64,000 bases of DNA from Alopecurus myosuroides (GCA_028641055.1 CM054063.1:48357920-48421919); one strand, 5' to 3'; shown: positions 11,601 to 22,956, numbered from the stretch's first letter. Numbers and translations: made by a program. Notes: generated by a model from the letters alone, not told the origin.

Positions 11601-13732
11601 GCTCTGTTCCAATGACGATTGCCAGCCCCACCTGCACTCTGGCCGCGAAGCTGTTCAGCCTGCGGAAAGCTGCCGAGGACGTGGAGCAAACCTATGCTGT
11701 AAGTGCTTTCTCCTTTCTTTGCATTTTCGGAGTTGCCGCTTCTCTTTTCTCTTCTCTTCTCTTCTTTACTTCTTTACCTCTTTACCTCTTTACCTCTTTA
11801 TCTCTCAGCCATTCCCCCAGTGGCCGAGATTCGGGCCGGGTAGGCGAAAAATCAACCGAGTTGCCATCTACCCGGGCCAAATCTTCCAAAATACTTAGAC
11901 TTTTTCTCTTCTCTTTTACAGAATAGCCTCTTGAAGAGGACAACACTGTTCCGCCGGCTGCTCTGGAACCACCGTATTGCCAAGGACCGCCTCGCGGCTC
12001 TTGAGGCCGAGAAAAAAGACAATGATGCGGTGGAAAAATTGGCCTTGGACCACACTGCAAATCTCTGAAGTTGAAGGTAAGCTTTTAGCTATTCGGTTTG
12101 TGCGTTTTGTGTTTACGCCCGTTTTTTGCTTTTTGCTATAACTTTGTTTACTCTGCAGGCAAGCTCAACGAGCTGATAGAACAACATCAACACTGCCATG
12201 TCTTTGTTGCCTCTGCTGAGAGCACAATCAAGAGATTGGAGGGTGAGTTGCTACCTATTTTGCACTTGTGTCTCTTTACCTATCTGTTTACTCTGCTGAC
12301 GATGTTGTTCTTCTCGCAGAAGAAAATAAGACTTTTCGGGAGCAGCACCTAAATTGCCTTATGCCTGCCGAGGTGCGGCAACAGCTGGAAACCCGAGAAG
12401 CGGAGATCTAGAAGGAGCGCGATGCTGAGAGAGCTGAGTTCGAGAAGATGCAAATCCAGCTGAAAACTGCCCTCCAGGATGCCATCGACCAGGCTGCCGA
12501 GAAGGACGAAGTCAAGAAGACTGCGAAGGCCAGAGAGCAAACACTTGAGAAGGAGCTCTCGTTGCTGAAGCAGCACAACGAGCAACTCGTCAAGCAGATC
12601 TCCAATGCGCGCAGCATTGAAGACAGGCACATCTCGGATGAGAATGACTGGGAGATCAAGCTAGGAGCCTTGCTGGTGGATTTAGAGCGTAAGTTCCCTC
12701 TTCTTTTCACCTAACTTGTTTTTCTCTTCTCTGCCTTTTTCTACCTAGCTCTGCTTCTTCTTGGTTTCATCCCTTCTCTGCTTCTGTTTCTGATCCCGAA
12801 TATATCCCTATGCAGATATCTTCCCCGAGCTCCGCTCCGCCAGCGTGCCTGCTCTGGCCAATGCAAGACAACTCCGAGCTGATGCTGGCCTTCCCATCGA
12901 CAACACTTCCACTATCAATGATTACCTCTTGAGCATCAAGTCTCAACTCCGCTCCCTCAAGGGCCTGGGCACCTCCATGGTGTCCACTACGTACAAGTTG
13001 CACGATCTGTTTTGGCCGGACGAAAATGTGCCTGTCAGCTTCAGCGAGATCGCTGAGAAGCTGAATGGAGTGAAGGCTGAGCTGAAGAAGTGGCGAGCCT
13101 CTGCAGCTCGGGCAGGAGCTGATCAGCTGCTCCACTTCATCGCAAGCTGGTACGAAAACCTTGATCTCAGCAGGATCCTCACCATCCGAGAAGGCTCTAA
13201 GTGGACCAAGAAGCCCGAGTGCGTCACTCGCCGGAAGGCAGTGGCGTACGAGATTGATTCCTATGCTGACACTGCTACCTACATCGACGGCCTCCCCGAG
13301 CCGGACACTGAGCCTGAGGATGAGGGTGAAGATGAAGAGGACGATGATGACGAGATCGCCAGCGAGGAGTTAGCCATGTTCGAGGAGGTCGCCGCCAAGG
13401 GAGCAACCAAGAAGGGGAAAGCCCAGGTCACCGAAGGGACCGAGTTGGCGACCGGCACGGATGCCGAGCAGCCGCAGTCCAGTGCTCAAGGGGCCACCAT
13501 CACCACCGAGATGGTGATCAACCAGACAGCTCCCGAGCTGGGCGCGACTGCTACCGCGGCACTTGACGCCGCTGCGCTACTCAGGACCCAGTCCACTGCA
13601 TCCACCTCGGCCACCGATCTCGTCTCTGTCGCCACGGCTACCTCTAACCAAGCTACCACTGTTGATGTTGATGCCGAGAAAGCTGATGCGGACAACACTG
13701 CTTCCGACAACACTGCTGCTACCTCCAATTGA
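8683..13732 (+). pseudogene. Multi-exon antisense gene of the Tat element, 'gypsy-type transposon' (Transposase_28-like) protein, decayed
   Basis: Eight exons can be read: 8683-about 9607, 9872-9986, 10124-10298, 10387-11698, 11922-12076, 12159-12242, 12320-12688 and 12816-13732. Each intron from the second onward starts GT and ends AG, and the codon phases agree across those joins. The first join is uncertain in phase. Exon 1 has the conserved FGLQPHHLPPNA region of the Pfam family called putative gypsy-type transposon. Exon 4 is acidic then Pro/Gln/Ala-rich; exons 5-7 are Lys/Glu-rich and coiled-coil-like; exon 8 is a 295-residue or longer tail with a DEDDDDE run. Inactivation: stops at about 9058, 9343, 9520, 10219 and 12409, frame changes near 11200, 11350 and 12055. 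The function of the family is unknown; a DNA- or Gag-associated accessory role is only a guess. It converges on pol, whose 3' end is at 14367. Confidence 0.72.
9611..9815. repeat. About four diverged tandem repeats in intron 1 of the antisense gene
   Basis: Units of roughly 45-60 bp each contain a 'gctttgtatgctt' or similar word and end in CCGAGTAG or CCGGGTAG (near 9648, 9698, 9759 and 9804). They lie between the end of exon 1 and the acceptor at 9871. They are degenerate, so this is an old local amplification. Confidence 0.55.
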
Positions 13733-14366
13733 TGCCTGAAAACTTTTATCTTGAACTTTTATCAGATCCCTGGGATGCCGGGTGCAGATGTAATCGTACA
13801 CTTATTGTCTCTTTGCTACTCAGTTTTTTAACTTAGTTTGATATTTTAGCAACTCTGGCTTAATGCCGGGTTGCGTTTCTATGCAAGTCCTCGAGTTGCA
13901 TTTTTTATCCACTCTTCCTTTTTATCTCAGCTCTTACCTGCAACTTGTTGCTTTTTTGGTAGTCGAGTCACAAGAGTTCAAAGTTGAGTTTCAAATACTT
14001 AGCCACTTAGAAAAGTGCATGGCAACGCTGCCCACCACTTAGCCGAAAAAGAAAAAACAGTAAATAACACTCTCTTCGATTGCCACACGTTTCCTTCCCT
14101 TAGCAATTTTTCATGTGTTCATTGACCCTTTGGCTTGTTCTCTGGCTTGCCATGAAGCCGGGTTGCGGACAGCAGCAGAGTCGCAGAGTGTCCCGTGGGT
14201 TTAAACACACTACTTTGTATGCTTTTGAAATTCTAAGTGGCTCAACCGAATAGACAAAGTAAAACAGAGTAAACACAAGGAACAGTTTGAGCAAGGGCAG
14301 TCCCCGAGTTCGAATTCGGAGTGCCGACTAGAATTTAACTCGGGTGAGGATACATACACATTTTGT
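13733..14366. other. Convergent spacer between antisense gene and pol
   Basis: AT-rich sequence with no ORF showing a recognisable domain. It would hold the 3' ends of two converging transcripts: the antisense gene ending at 13732 (+) and pol ending at 14367 (-). A GGCAGTCCCCGAGTT word at about 14298 resembles the repeats in the pol linker at 15720-15840. I see no clear polyadenylation signal set for either strand. Confidence 0.5.
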
Positions 14367-16187
14367 TCATGAATGAAAACGTCGGAGTAGAGCTACATTC
14401 CAGGGGCGCTTAGATTCCTCTCTAGATCTATTTGTCATGTTCTTCTGGGGTGCCTGTACGTCAACTAGGTAGTACGCATCATTGTGCGGATCCTTGATCA
14501 CAATGAACGGCCCTTCCCACGGAGGGGAAAGCTTGTGCATCCCGGTCGTGCGCTGCACGAGCCTAAGGACCATGTCTCCTTCTCGGAAAACCCTCGGGTT
14601 AACTTTCCGGCTGTGATAACTCCTCAAGTTTTGCTGATAGATGGTTGAACGTGACAGAGTTAACTCTCTTGCTTCTTCTAGCAGGTCAACGTCATTTTCT
14701 CGAGCTTCTCTAGCCTACGCCTCAGTGTAGAGGGTTACTCGGGGCGAGTCATGCTCTAGGTCAGTGGGCAACACGGCCTCAGCTCCATATACCAGGAAGA
14801 ATGGTGTGTATCCGGTTGATCGGTTAGGGGTAGTCCTTAGACTCCACAACACCGCCGGCAACTCATCTAGCCAACACCCAGGTGTTTTCAGCAGTGGTTC
14901 AATCAGCCTTGGCTTTATGCCGGATAGCACCATGCCATTTTCTCTTTCAACTTGCCCATTGGAGGCAGGATGTGCAACAGATGCAACATCTAGCCGAATG
15001 CGCTTCTCTCTGCAGAACCTTGCAAAAGCACCCTCAGCAAAGTTTGTGCCATTATCCGTGATGATGATGTGCGGGTAGCCATATCTCAGGATTATATCCT
15101 TCAAGAAACTCACAGATGTGGCTCCATCGCACTTCAGGATAGGCTTCACCTCAATCCACTTGGTGAACTTGTCAACCATGACCAGGATGTGAGTCATGTT
15201 GCCTCTGGCCGGCTTGAAAGGGCCAACCATGTCCAAACACCAAACTGCAAATGGCCAAGTAATGGGAATGGTCTTCAACTTGGAAGCTGGCACATGAATT
15301 TTACTTGCAAATCTTTGGCAGCCGTTGCACTTTCTCACGATGTCTTCAGCTTGCTTCAAGGCAGTGAGCCAAAAGAAGCCATGCCGAAAAGCCTTGTTGA
15401 CCAGAGCCCGAGAAGAGGCGTGATGCTCGCATTCCCCTTGATGTATCTCCACCAAAATTTCCTCTCCTTCTTCTGGTTCTACACAGCGTTGCAGCACGCC
15501 AGTAGGACTCCTTCTATGCAGCACATCTCTGAAGATAGTATAGCCCTTGGATCTTCTCTGAATTTGCCTCGCGGTTACCTCATCATTCGGCAAGGTGCCA
15601 TCCTTTAGAAAGGATAATATGGGCATAGCCCAACTCGGTGTCTCCCGGATTGGAAACACCGGTTCGTCCGTTTCCATTGGATCAGCCACCACTGCCTCCT
15701 CTGAGTTGAGGACGAGGTCACGAGTCCCCGAGTACTCGGAAATGACCCCCTCGATGAATGCGACAGTCCCCGAGTTAGGCGGGGCAGTCCCCGAGTAAGA
15801 AGGGACAGTCCCCGGGATGGAGACGGCAGTCCCCGGGTTTTCTTTTGCACCCTCCCAGTCGATCTCCATGGGAACAGCTTCCTCGCCTGGCAGAGAAGGA
15901 ACGAATATAGACTCCGAGTTGAGGGATGGCTTGATGGATGGCTTTCTCATATGCTCCAAGGCAATCCCAGCCGAGATGAACTGCCGAGAAGACCCCAACT
16001 TGGATAACTCATCAGCTGCGTCATTCTCTGCTCGGTGTATATGTTGGAACTCACATCCTTCAAAGAAGCCAGTCATGGTTTGCACCAGAAACCGATATGC
16101 TGCCATGTTGGCATCCAGAGCATCCCAAGTACCAGATACTTGCTGCACCACCAAGTCCGAGTCGCCATAACAAATAATGCGCTTCAC
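14367..16187 (-). pseudogene. pol: Tat pol: RNase H end, long linker, integrase (broken)
   Basis: The ORF at 14715-16187 starts in the C-terminal half of RNase H (CYGDSDLVVQQV, AENDAADELSKLG). A linker of about 100 residues rich in Gly, Thr, Pro and Ser follows. Then comes integrase: HHCC zinc finger (HQGECEHHA ... CNGCQRF), catalytic core with Asp in WCLDMVGPF, Asp in TDNGTNF and Glu in NGQVERENG, and the LVYGAEAVLPTD region. The catalytic triad is intact. The ORF stops at 14715, and the integrase tail (PPWEGPFIVI, RPWNVALLRRF) continues in another frame at 14367-14627, so at least one frameshift separates them. Integrase would insert the cDNA into host chromatin; this copy cannot make a complete enzyme. 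Confidence 0.85.
15715..15840 (-). repeat. Coding minisatellite in the RNase H-integrase linker
   Basis: The word AGTCCCCGAG or AGTCCCCGGG recurs five times (near 15723, 15767, 15784, 15805 and 15827) at roughly 17-44 bp intervals. On the coding strand it gives repeats of the type PGT or SGT with variable spacers. It sits exactly between two enzyme domains, where length changes would be tolerated. Confidence 0.65.
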
Positions 16188-16205
16188 GCCAACCTCCTTG
16201 GCTAC

Positions 16206-16925
16206 TCACAAGCCGTGAACCACGGCCTCATACTCAGCCACATTGTTGGATGCCTTGAAATGGATCTGCAGCACATACTTGAGTTGGTCTTTCTTGGGTG
16301 ACGTAAGCACTACGCCAGCACCAAGGCCTTCCTTCACTTTGGAGCCATCAAAATGCATCTTCCAGTAATTGGTTTCCGGCAAGGGAGACTCGTACTGCAC
16401 CTCGGCCCAATCCACCAGAAAATCTGCTAGGATCTGTGACTTGATGGCTTCTCTTCTCGTGTACAAGGGAGTGTACGCGGCTAGCTCAATCGCCCACTTG
16501 GCTACTCTGCCACTTGCATCCTTGTTGCCCATGATGTCCGACATGGGAGCGGAACTCACCACTATGATGGGATGCTCTTGGAAATAGTGCTTCAGCTTCT
16601 TGGCGCCCAGGTACACGCCATATGTCATCTTCTGGTAATGTGGGTAATTTTGCTTCGAGTTGGACAACACTTCACTCAGATAGTACACTGGCCGCTGCAT
16701 AGTCTTTCCTTCCTCTTCTCGCTCCACCACAATCACCACACTGACTACTCGGTTAGTAGCCGCAATGTATAGCAGCATTGGCTCTTTGGGTAGCGGACTA
16801 GCCAAGATGGAAGCGCTACCCAGCATGGCCTTCAACTCCTTGAATGCCACATCAGCTTGCGGTGTCCAGACAAACTTGTCACTCTTCTTCATCAACTGAT
16901 ACAAAGGCAAGGCCTTCTCGCCCAT
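16206..16925 (-). pseudogene. pol: Tat pol: connection domain and RNase H N-terminal half
   Basis: The segment runs from the RT connection (MGEKALPLYQLMKKS, FVWTPQADVAF), through the retrotransposon RNase H-like region (LYIAATNRVVSVVIV, PVYYLSEVLS), into the second, archaeal-type RNase H typical of the Tat lineage (MHFDGSKVKEGLGAGVVL, then NNVAEYEAVVHGL). The first catalytic Asp of that domain is in HFDGS and the Glu is in AEYEA. It then meets a stop; the remaining half continues at 16187 downward. The RT segment upstream ends at 16982 in another frame. Confidence 0.8.
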
Positions 16926-16981
16926 TCTGCCCAGGAAGCGGCTCAGAGAAGCCAGGCATCTAGTGAATTTCTGCTCATCCT

Positions 16982-17725
16982 TCAGGATCTCGGCAAAGAC
17001 ATGCTCTCTATAGCTTTTATCTTTGAAGGATTGGCCTCAATGCCCTGACTGGATACCAAGAAGCCAAGTAGCTTGCCAGCCAGGACGCCAAAGGTGCATT
17101 TAGTCCGATTCAACTTCATCATGTACTTGCGCAAGTTGGCAAAAGTTTCCTCAATATCACTAAGCAGAGTATGTGTTTTATTCGTTTTGATGACAATGTC
17201 ATCTACGTACACCTGCACATTCTTGCCAATTTGGTCATGCAAGCATTTCTGCATGCATCTCTGATAGGTAGCCCCAACATTCCGCAACCCAAAGCACATG
17301 ACACAATAGCAATAAGCCCCGTACGGGGTAATAAAGGCAGTCTTTATTTGATCATCAAGGTTGAGAGCTATCTGATGAAAACCAGAGTAGGCATCTATGA
17401 AAGACAAAAGCTCACAACCAGCAGTGGAATCGATCACCTGATCTATGCGGGGTAGCGGAAATGGATCCTTGGGGCAGGCCTTGTTCAAGTCGGTGTAGTG
17501 CACGCACATGCGCCATGTAGTGTCGGCCTTGGGATCCTCCTTCTTCTTCTCAACCATAACCGGGTTGGCTAGCCAGTCCGGATGCAATACCTCCATGATA
17601 AAGTTGCTTATCAACAACTTGGTGATCTGATCACCGATAGCCTTCCTCATCTCATCACCAAAGCGGCGCATAGCCTTCTTAACCGGCTTGGCATCATGCC
17701 GCACATGTAGCGAGTGCTCAACCAA
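16982..17725 (-). pseudogene. pol: Tat pol: reverse transcriptase
   Basis: The RT fingers-palm region contains WLANPVMVEKKK, RMCVHYTDLNKACPKDPFPL, DAYSGFHQIAL, the MCFGLRNVGATYQR block and the active site VYVDDIVIK with its two Asp residues. Known role: copying element RNA into cDNA in cytoplasmic particles. In this copy MPFGL is changed to MCFGL, and the frame breaks at about 16985 just before the connection domain. Upstream, the 17726-17897 linker from protease is also out of frame. A pseudogene by these breaks, though the catalytic block survives. Confidence 0.86.
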
Positions 17726-17897
17726 CTCCCTCGGGACACCCGACAGATCCTCATTGGACCATGCAAAGAAATCCCGATTCTCGCGGAGGAAGTGGATGAG
17801 CTCGCTTTCCTATTTCTCTCCCAACCCGGCGCCAATGATGGCAACACGGTCTAGGGAACTCAGGGTCAACCTGGATCTTCTTTGTCTCTTGGTACGC

Positions 17898-18452
17898 CTA
17901 GAACGCAGTCCCGTACTGGGAACTCGGCATACCAGGCGCACCACCTTGCGCGGATTGCACCATAGCCACCACCTCGTACATCTTCTTCTTCTCGTCCACA
18001 ATGACCATGGATTTCGCCAGCTGAGAACTAGCAGAGGCACACTCCAAAGACCTCTTGTAGTCACCCGAGATGGTGATGACTCCATTGGGACCGGGGATCT
18101 TCATCTTCAGATAGGCAGCATGGGTTGAAGCCGTGAACTTGGTGAGTGCAGGCCTACCGAGAAGGGCATGGTAGGGGCTCTGAAGATCAACCACCTCGAA
18201 CTGGACGCACTCGGTGCGACAGTTCTCCCTGGTGCCGAATAGGACGTCCATCCAGATGCGGCCGATTGATGCACAAGATACTCCCGGCACAATTCCATGG
18301 AATGTGGTCTTGCTGGGCAGCAGCATGTTCTCGGCAAGGCCGAGCTTCTTCGATGTGTCCAGGTACATGATGTTGATGCTGCTGCCGTTGTCAATCAGCA
18401 CTTTGCTGAAACGGACGTTCTTCTCTGGTCCCAGGAAAGTGGGATCCACCAC
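17898..18452 (-). pseudogene. pol: Tat pol: aspartic protease
   Basis: Contains the retropepsin-type motif VLIDNGSSINIMY with the catalytic Asp, followed by FHGIVPG and the flap-like region and ending with ALLGRPALTKF and YLKMKIPG. Asn in the second motif position (DNG) is a variant I associate with Tat elements rather than damage. It would process the polyprotein. The first part is also present in the second duplication unit, where it is cut at 36031 exactly at the duplication junction. Confidence 0.82.
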
Positions 18453-18696
18453 CAGAGCGTAGCTACCCTGGGTTGGGCATCACCTTGGGGTGATCAGCCT
18501 TGGACCAAGTCACCTCCTGGTCGCACCAGCGCAGATAGTGAGGCACAGCGGGATGACGGCGTTTACCTCCATCGCGCGCTTGTGCTGCGACTGCTTGTCG
18601 ACTGGCTCGGTGACGAAGATCATGTAGCTCTCATGGTGCTCCTGGTACTGGTTGCGGTCTCCACCACCATTGTTGCCGTTGTTGTTGTTGCCTTGG

Positions 18697-18749
<53 letters not shown>

Positions 18750-19780
18750 GCCTTTGTTGTTGCGGGTGTAGAAGTTGCGGTTGCGGTTGTCGTAGTTGTA
18801 GTTGCGGTTGGCTCCTAAGGCCACCTGGTTCACATTCTCTCTTCTCGGAAACGACGCAGGCCTGGGAGCAGCTACCCGAATAGGCTGCACATTGGCGTTC
18901 GCAGCCGGCAGAGGAGGAGGAGGGGGCATGTCTTCATTCTTGATGCGCTCCCACCAGCTGCACTGCCGGGGTAGTGTGGTTGGCTGGCCTAGTCGGATGC
19001 CGAGTGTGGAAACTGCATGGACCATCCTTCATGTTTGCAAAGATGAAGTTCGGAGCTGCATCCGAGTTGCCGCTACTCTGCTGGGGAGCAGCGTAGGGTT
19101 TCTTGATGCCTTGGCCCTGATTCTGGTTTTGCCCGTACTGGGCTCCAGCAGTTTTTTGCCGTTGGCTACTCCCAGCAGCCGTGGTCACAACATTCACCTC
19201 CTCGGGATCATACCGAGTATCAATCCGGTCACCTCTTCTCTTGTTGCGGAAATCATTGCGCCTGTTGCCATCTTGGAACTTCCTTCTCGGCTCAGGGGAG
19301 TCAAGCAGAGGCTGAGTAGGATCGCCGAGTGCATACATATCTGCAATCTTGATTGTCTCGGCGAGGGTACTCGGCATGTCTCTTTGCAGCTTCTGCCACA
19401 ACATGCTGCCATGCCTGCAGCCCTGAGCAAACCAAGTAATGGCCTGAGCCTCATTCACACCCTCACAGGTGTTCCTCAAGGTGCTCCACCGAGTAAGATA
19501 CTCGCGGTCAGTCTCCTCTTCTCGCTGCTTGCAAGCAGACAGTTGCTGCGGCCTATTCGGCCTCTAGTAGGTGCTGGTGAAGTTGCTGATGAAGGCTTCC
19601 GACAAGTCTAGCCAGCAGTTGATACTGTGCTTGGGCAAGTTGTTGAGCCACGTCCTAGCCGGACCCTCTAGCATCTGCGGAACATACTGCACAGCCTATC
19701 TCCGATTGCCGCATGCAATGTGCACGGCTGTGACATAATCATTCAGCTAGTCTTCTGGCTTGGTACTCCCATTGTAGCAC
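18453..19780 (-). pseudogene. gag: Tat gag (capsid/nucleocapsid), 5' truncated, copy 1
   Basis: From the N-terminal side: capsid-like part (ITWFAQGCRHGSMLWQKLQR, IADMYALGDPTQPLLD), a basic segment (RRKFQDGNRRNDFRNKRRGD), a Gln/Asn-rich stretch, a CCHC-like zinc knuckle (CSFHTRHP, then H and C downstream) and a poly-Asn tract. A run of four G at 18967-18971, against three in the second copy, shifts the frame inside the knuckle. The capsid N-terminus and start codon are missing because the sequence changes to Athila at about 19780. It would coat element RNA; this copy is dead. Confidence 0.8.
18678..18751 (-). repeat. (AAC)n / (TTG)n microsatellite encoding poly-Asn in gag
   Basis: A GTT/TTG trinucleotide run inside the gag reading frame encodes about twenty consecutive Asn residues. 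The second duplication unit has a much shorter, interrupted run at 36404-36452. The length difference arose after the duplication. Confidence 0.9.
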
Positions 19781-19781
19781 T

Positions 19782-20586
19782 TATGTTACTAAGTGGCTAG
19801 AGGCTATACCTACAAAGAGTGATGATGGTGAAACCTCATTAAAAATTCTTATGGATGTTATTTTTCCTAGGATTAGTGTGCGTAGATATCTTATGACTGA
19901 TGGAGGCTCTCACTTTATTCATGGTGTTTTTAGAAAAAACCTTGCTAAATATGATGTTAATCATAGAATTGCCTCAGATTATCATCCCCAAACAAGCGGG
20001 CAAATAGAACTATCAAATAGAGAGATTAAATCTATCTTGCAAAAGACTGTTAATAAATCTAGGAAAAATTGGGCTAGTAAGCTAAATGATGCTTTGTGGG
20101 CTTAAAGAACTACTTATAAAAATCCTATGGGTATGTCTCCTTACAAAATGGTTTATGGAAAATATTTTCACTTGCCTTAAAATTAGAACAAAAGCCTGAT
20201 TGGGCAATGAAAGAACTTAATAGAGATTTTAAACTTGCTGGTAAGAAAAGGTTTCTTGACTTGAGTTCTTTAGATGAATGGAGAAATTAAGCTTATGAAA
20301 ATTATAGACTCTTTAAAGAAAAAGTTAAAAAATGGCATGATAGGAGAATTCTTAAGAGAGAGTTCCATGTTGGTGAGAAATTTCTATTGTATAGGTCTCG
20401 TCTCAGATTTTTTAAAGGAAAATTACTCTCAAGATGGGAGAGACCTTTTCTTATTGAAGAGGTGTATTGTTCGGGTGCAATCAAAATTGTTTCACTTAAA
20501 TATAACACTACACAAGTGGTGAATGGGCAAAGACCCAAACATTATATTTCTGGAGATTCTTATAATGAAGAGGTTGACCTTATTTA
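19782..20586 (+). pseudogene. pol: Athila integrase core and C-terminus, copy 1
   Basis: Fragments read YVTKWLEAIPTKSDDGE, the second catalytic Asp in LMTDGGSHFIHG, the catalytic Glu in QTSGQIELSNREI, then WASKLNDALWA, a TAA stop at 20102, and further conserved parts (MSPYKMVYGK, FKEKVKKWHDRRI, SRLRFFKGKLLSRW, QVVNGQRPKHYISG) in shifted frames to 20586. The zinc finger and first catalytic Asp lie left of the junction and are lost. A 1-bp loss near 20177 relative to copy 2 (37878) is one of the private frameshifts. Confidence 0.85.
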
Positions 20587-22956
20587 AGTGGTGACTCAGA
20601 AATTTTTTATTAAAGAGAAAATTCCAGAAACTGTAGAGTCCATTTTCGAATAAGTAACTTTTTTGGTAATAAAAAATTCTCGTTTGAATCTCCAACACAT
20701 ATTTTTGTTGTTTTTATTAAATATGGAAAATTACGAGACGAAAAAGGATTGGAAACGGTGCCCGAATGCACCACACCATGCCATGGCGCGGGCCCACCAC
20801 TAGCCGCGCCACCACATGGTGTGGGCGCCTCGGAGCCCGTCTCCCGCCCATTTATTCACCCTGTACCTTCCTTTCGGTATGAATTTTTTCGAACAACGAC
20901 AAGGGGAAGGAGCCTACGGAAGATGGTCTCCAAGTTCCTAAGCCCAAGTAGGAAGTAAAGAAGATATCATTAAGAAAATAGGAAAATATTGTTGCAGGAT
21001 CGAGGAAACCTACTCTTGTGGGATCAATTAACACTAGCCGTGCTTTTTCTCATAATATAGAGGGACCAATACCACTAGTCCCTTACCTCAGCTCCTTCAT
21101 GTAGTATAGGAAGCTCTTCGAGTCACAAATGAGTTTTGTAATCAATATCGAGCTCCAAGGATGGAGGTGGAGATACTTAAAAAGGAGAACAACATGCTTC
21201 ACGGGATGCTGGAGCGTTTTGTACCTCGATCATGATTTCACCACCACCACCGAAGGAGTAATTCTTCATTGGTATTGGCATCCCCTTCGCTTGTTCCAAG
21301 CTTGGGGGAGTGTCGCGGTATCACCCTATCATCTTTCACCTTTGTACTTTTCAGTAGAGTAATATCATGAGTAGAGAAGTTATCATATAGGATGGTTTGC
21401 AGTTTGGAAGTATCTCTCCTCTAGTTGTCTATCTATGTATCTCTTGGTGTGAGTTGCCATTATGGAATATGAATCAGATGTTTTATCATTTACTTTCTGC
21501 ACACCTTATTTTAGTTTGCAATTTATATTATATGATTTATCTTGTTGTTGGTATTGGTGTCGGTGTCACTTTGGGAGCATCAAGTTAATATATTTGGTTT
21601 TGGCAAACTTAGCATTGGCCAGTAACAACAATACATTGAGGATTAAGTAGAAAAGAGGGAGATGCATGTAGATACATTATTCCATTATCTTTTTTTCTTG
21701 TTGGCTCATAAGCTTAGTATTATCAAGTTAAGATCGTTTGTACTTCCAACGAAGATTGCATGATTGTTTTCTATCACATGTATATTTGTTTGTTTCCCTC
21801 AACTCTTATGCTTGCTACCTAGCCTTGCTGGCCAAAAACCTATACCGAGAGGGAATGATTCTTATGAGCCAAAACCATGCCAGATGTCTCCACCATATCT
21901 ACCTATATGTGGTATTTCACCGCCACTCCAAGTAAAATGCTTGTCTGCTACCTTTAAAACCTTCAAAACTATTAAACATGTTTTGTGCTCCTGTTTTAGC
22001 TCATGATGAAGTAGTTTAAAGTTTATTATTTCTTATGACAATCAAGGGTCTTCTTTCTTATTGCACTCGATGAGTATGGAATCAGTGCTCATCTTAATAT
22101 TACCGAGAGCTGGTGCCAAATAATATGAATAAATCGGCACTTCCGCATGGTCTGATGAAAGATGGTGGGTACCCGTGGATACGGCTAGACCTAGTTTGTG
22201 AAAAGCTTGGTGGGGGGAAGTGCAAACAATGAGGAAAAGAGGAAGCTGCTAATGGAAACCGCTCTCAAAAGTGTAAAAACCTTGCTTGACATTAGTTATG
22301 ATAAGTTTTTCATTACCATTCGTTGACATGGACATACACCATTCTCAAAATTATATTTTCAATACCTCTGATTTATTCAAAATAAAAAACTCTAGAACAT
22401 GAGTGATCCCTGCTCCCCTCTGCGAAGGGCCTATCTTTTAATTTTTTTTATGTTGAGTTAGTAAACCTATTCCCTTCGATCTCAATCAAGCATTTGAGTT
22501 GTTGTGATCCAACCATCTATATGTTGATTTATTCAATCATGTCTTTTATGCTTCCTTGTTTAGCACAACACTTTTATCTAAATGAATATTACTATCAAAG
22601 TTATGAATGAATCTAAGGAGACTGTTATGATTGAGCATGTAAGTTCTGTAATATAAGCTCTAGTATAAAGACTTTGATTGGAAGATAAGTACACTCCGTT
22701 AATTACTCTTCGGAAAAGAGCAAAATTTTCCATAACCAATTATGATTTTCTCTTTGCGCCTTTATTGTGACTCCCTCTACTCGTTTCAAGTTAAATTATT
22801 AGAGGAAAGTTGTTGTCTAGAATGATTTGTGTATTGATAAATGTGATGTTGCTTGTCTATATTTTATTTATCGACACTTCACTCAATAAACTTGTGGTCT
22901 AGTTTAACGAGTCCAGTTCCGCTTGGGGACAAGCGAGGTCTAAGCATGGGGGAAGT
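20587..22956 (+). other. Athila 3' untranslated region with PPT, copy 1
   Basis: A 2.4-kb AT-rich stretch with only short ORFs; some (21129-21362, 21738-21935) are conserved in copy 2 simply because the copies are recent. Athila elements often carry an env-like ORF here, but I see no convincing transmembrane protein. An internal purine tract AAGCTTGGGGGAG (21298-21310) resembles the terminal PPT (22945-22956). Confidence 0.7.

Larger units (their letters stand above)
7134..19780 (-). mobile_element. Tat-lineage Gypsy retrotransposon with antisense gene, 5' end missing
   Basis: Read on the minus strand: gag, protease, RT, RNase H and integrase (19780 down to 14367), then a 6-kb region holding a gene on the opposite strand (8683-13732), then the 3' LTR (7134-7967). 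Protease (IDNGSSINIMY), RT (VYVDDIVIK) and integrase (LDMVGPF) are of Tat type. Grass Tat elements are known for extra ORFs between pol and the 3' LTR, some antisense. The gag N-terminus, leader and 5' LTR are gone: at about 19780 the sequence changes abruptly to a plus-strand Athila element. The polyprotein is broken by several frameshifts and stops, so the element is dead. Confidence 0.88.

Noticed and set aside
18690..18751. (TTG)n array as a CRISPR or regulatory repeat
   Set aside because: A simple trinucleotide run in frame with gag (poly-Asn); no spacers.
21129..21362. Env-like ORF in the Athila 3' region
   Set aside because: The short ORF has no signal peptide or convincing transmembrane segment and is conserved only because the duplication is recent.
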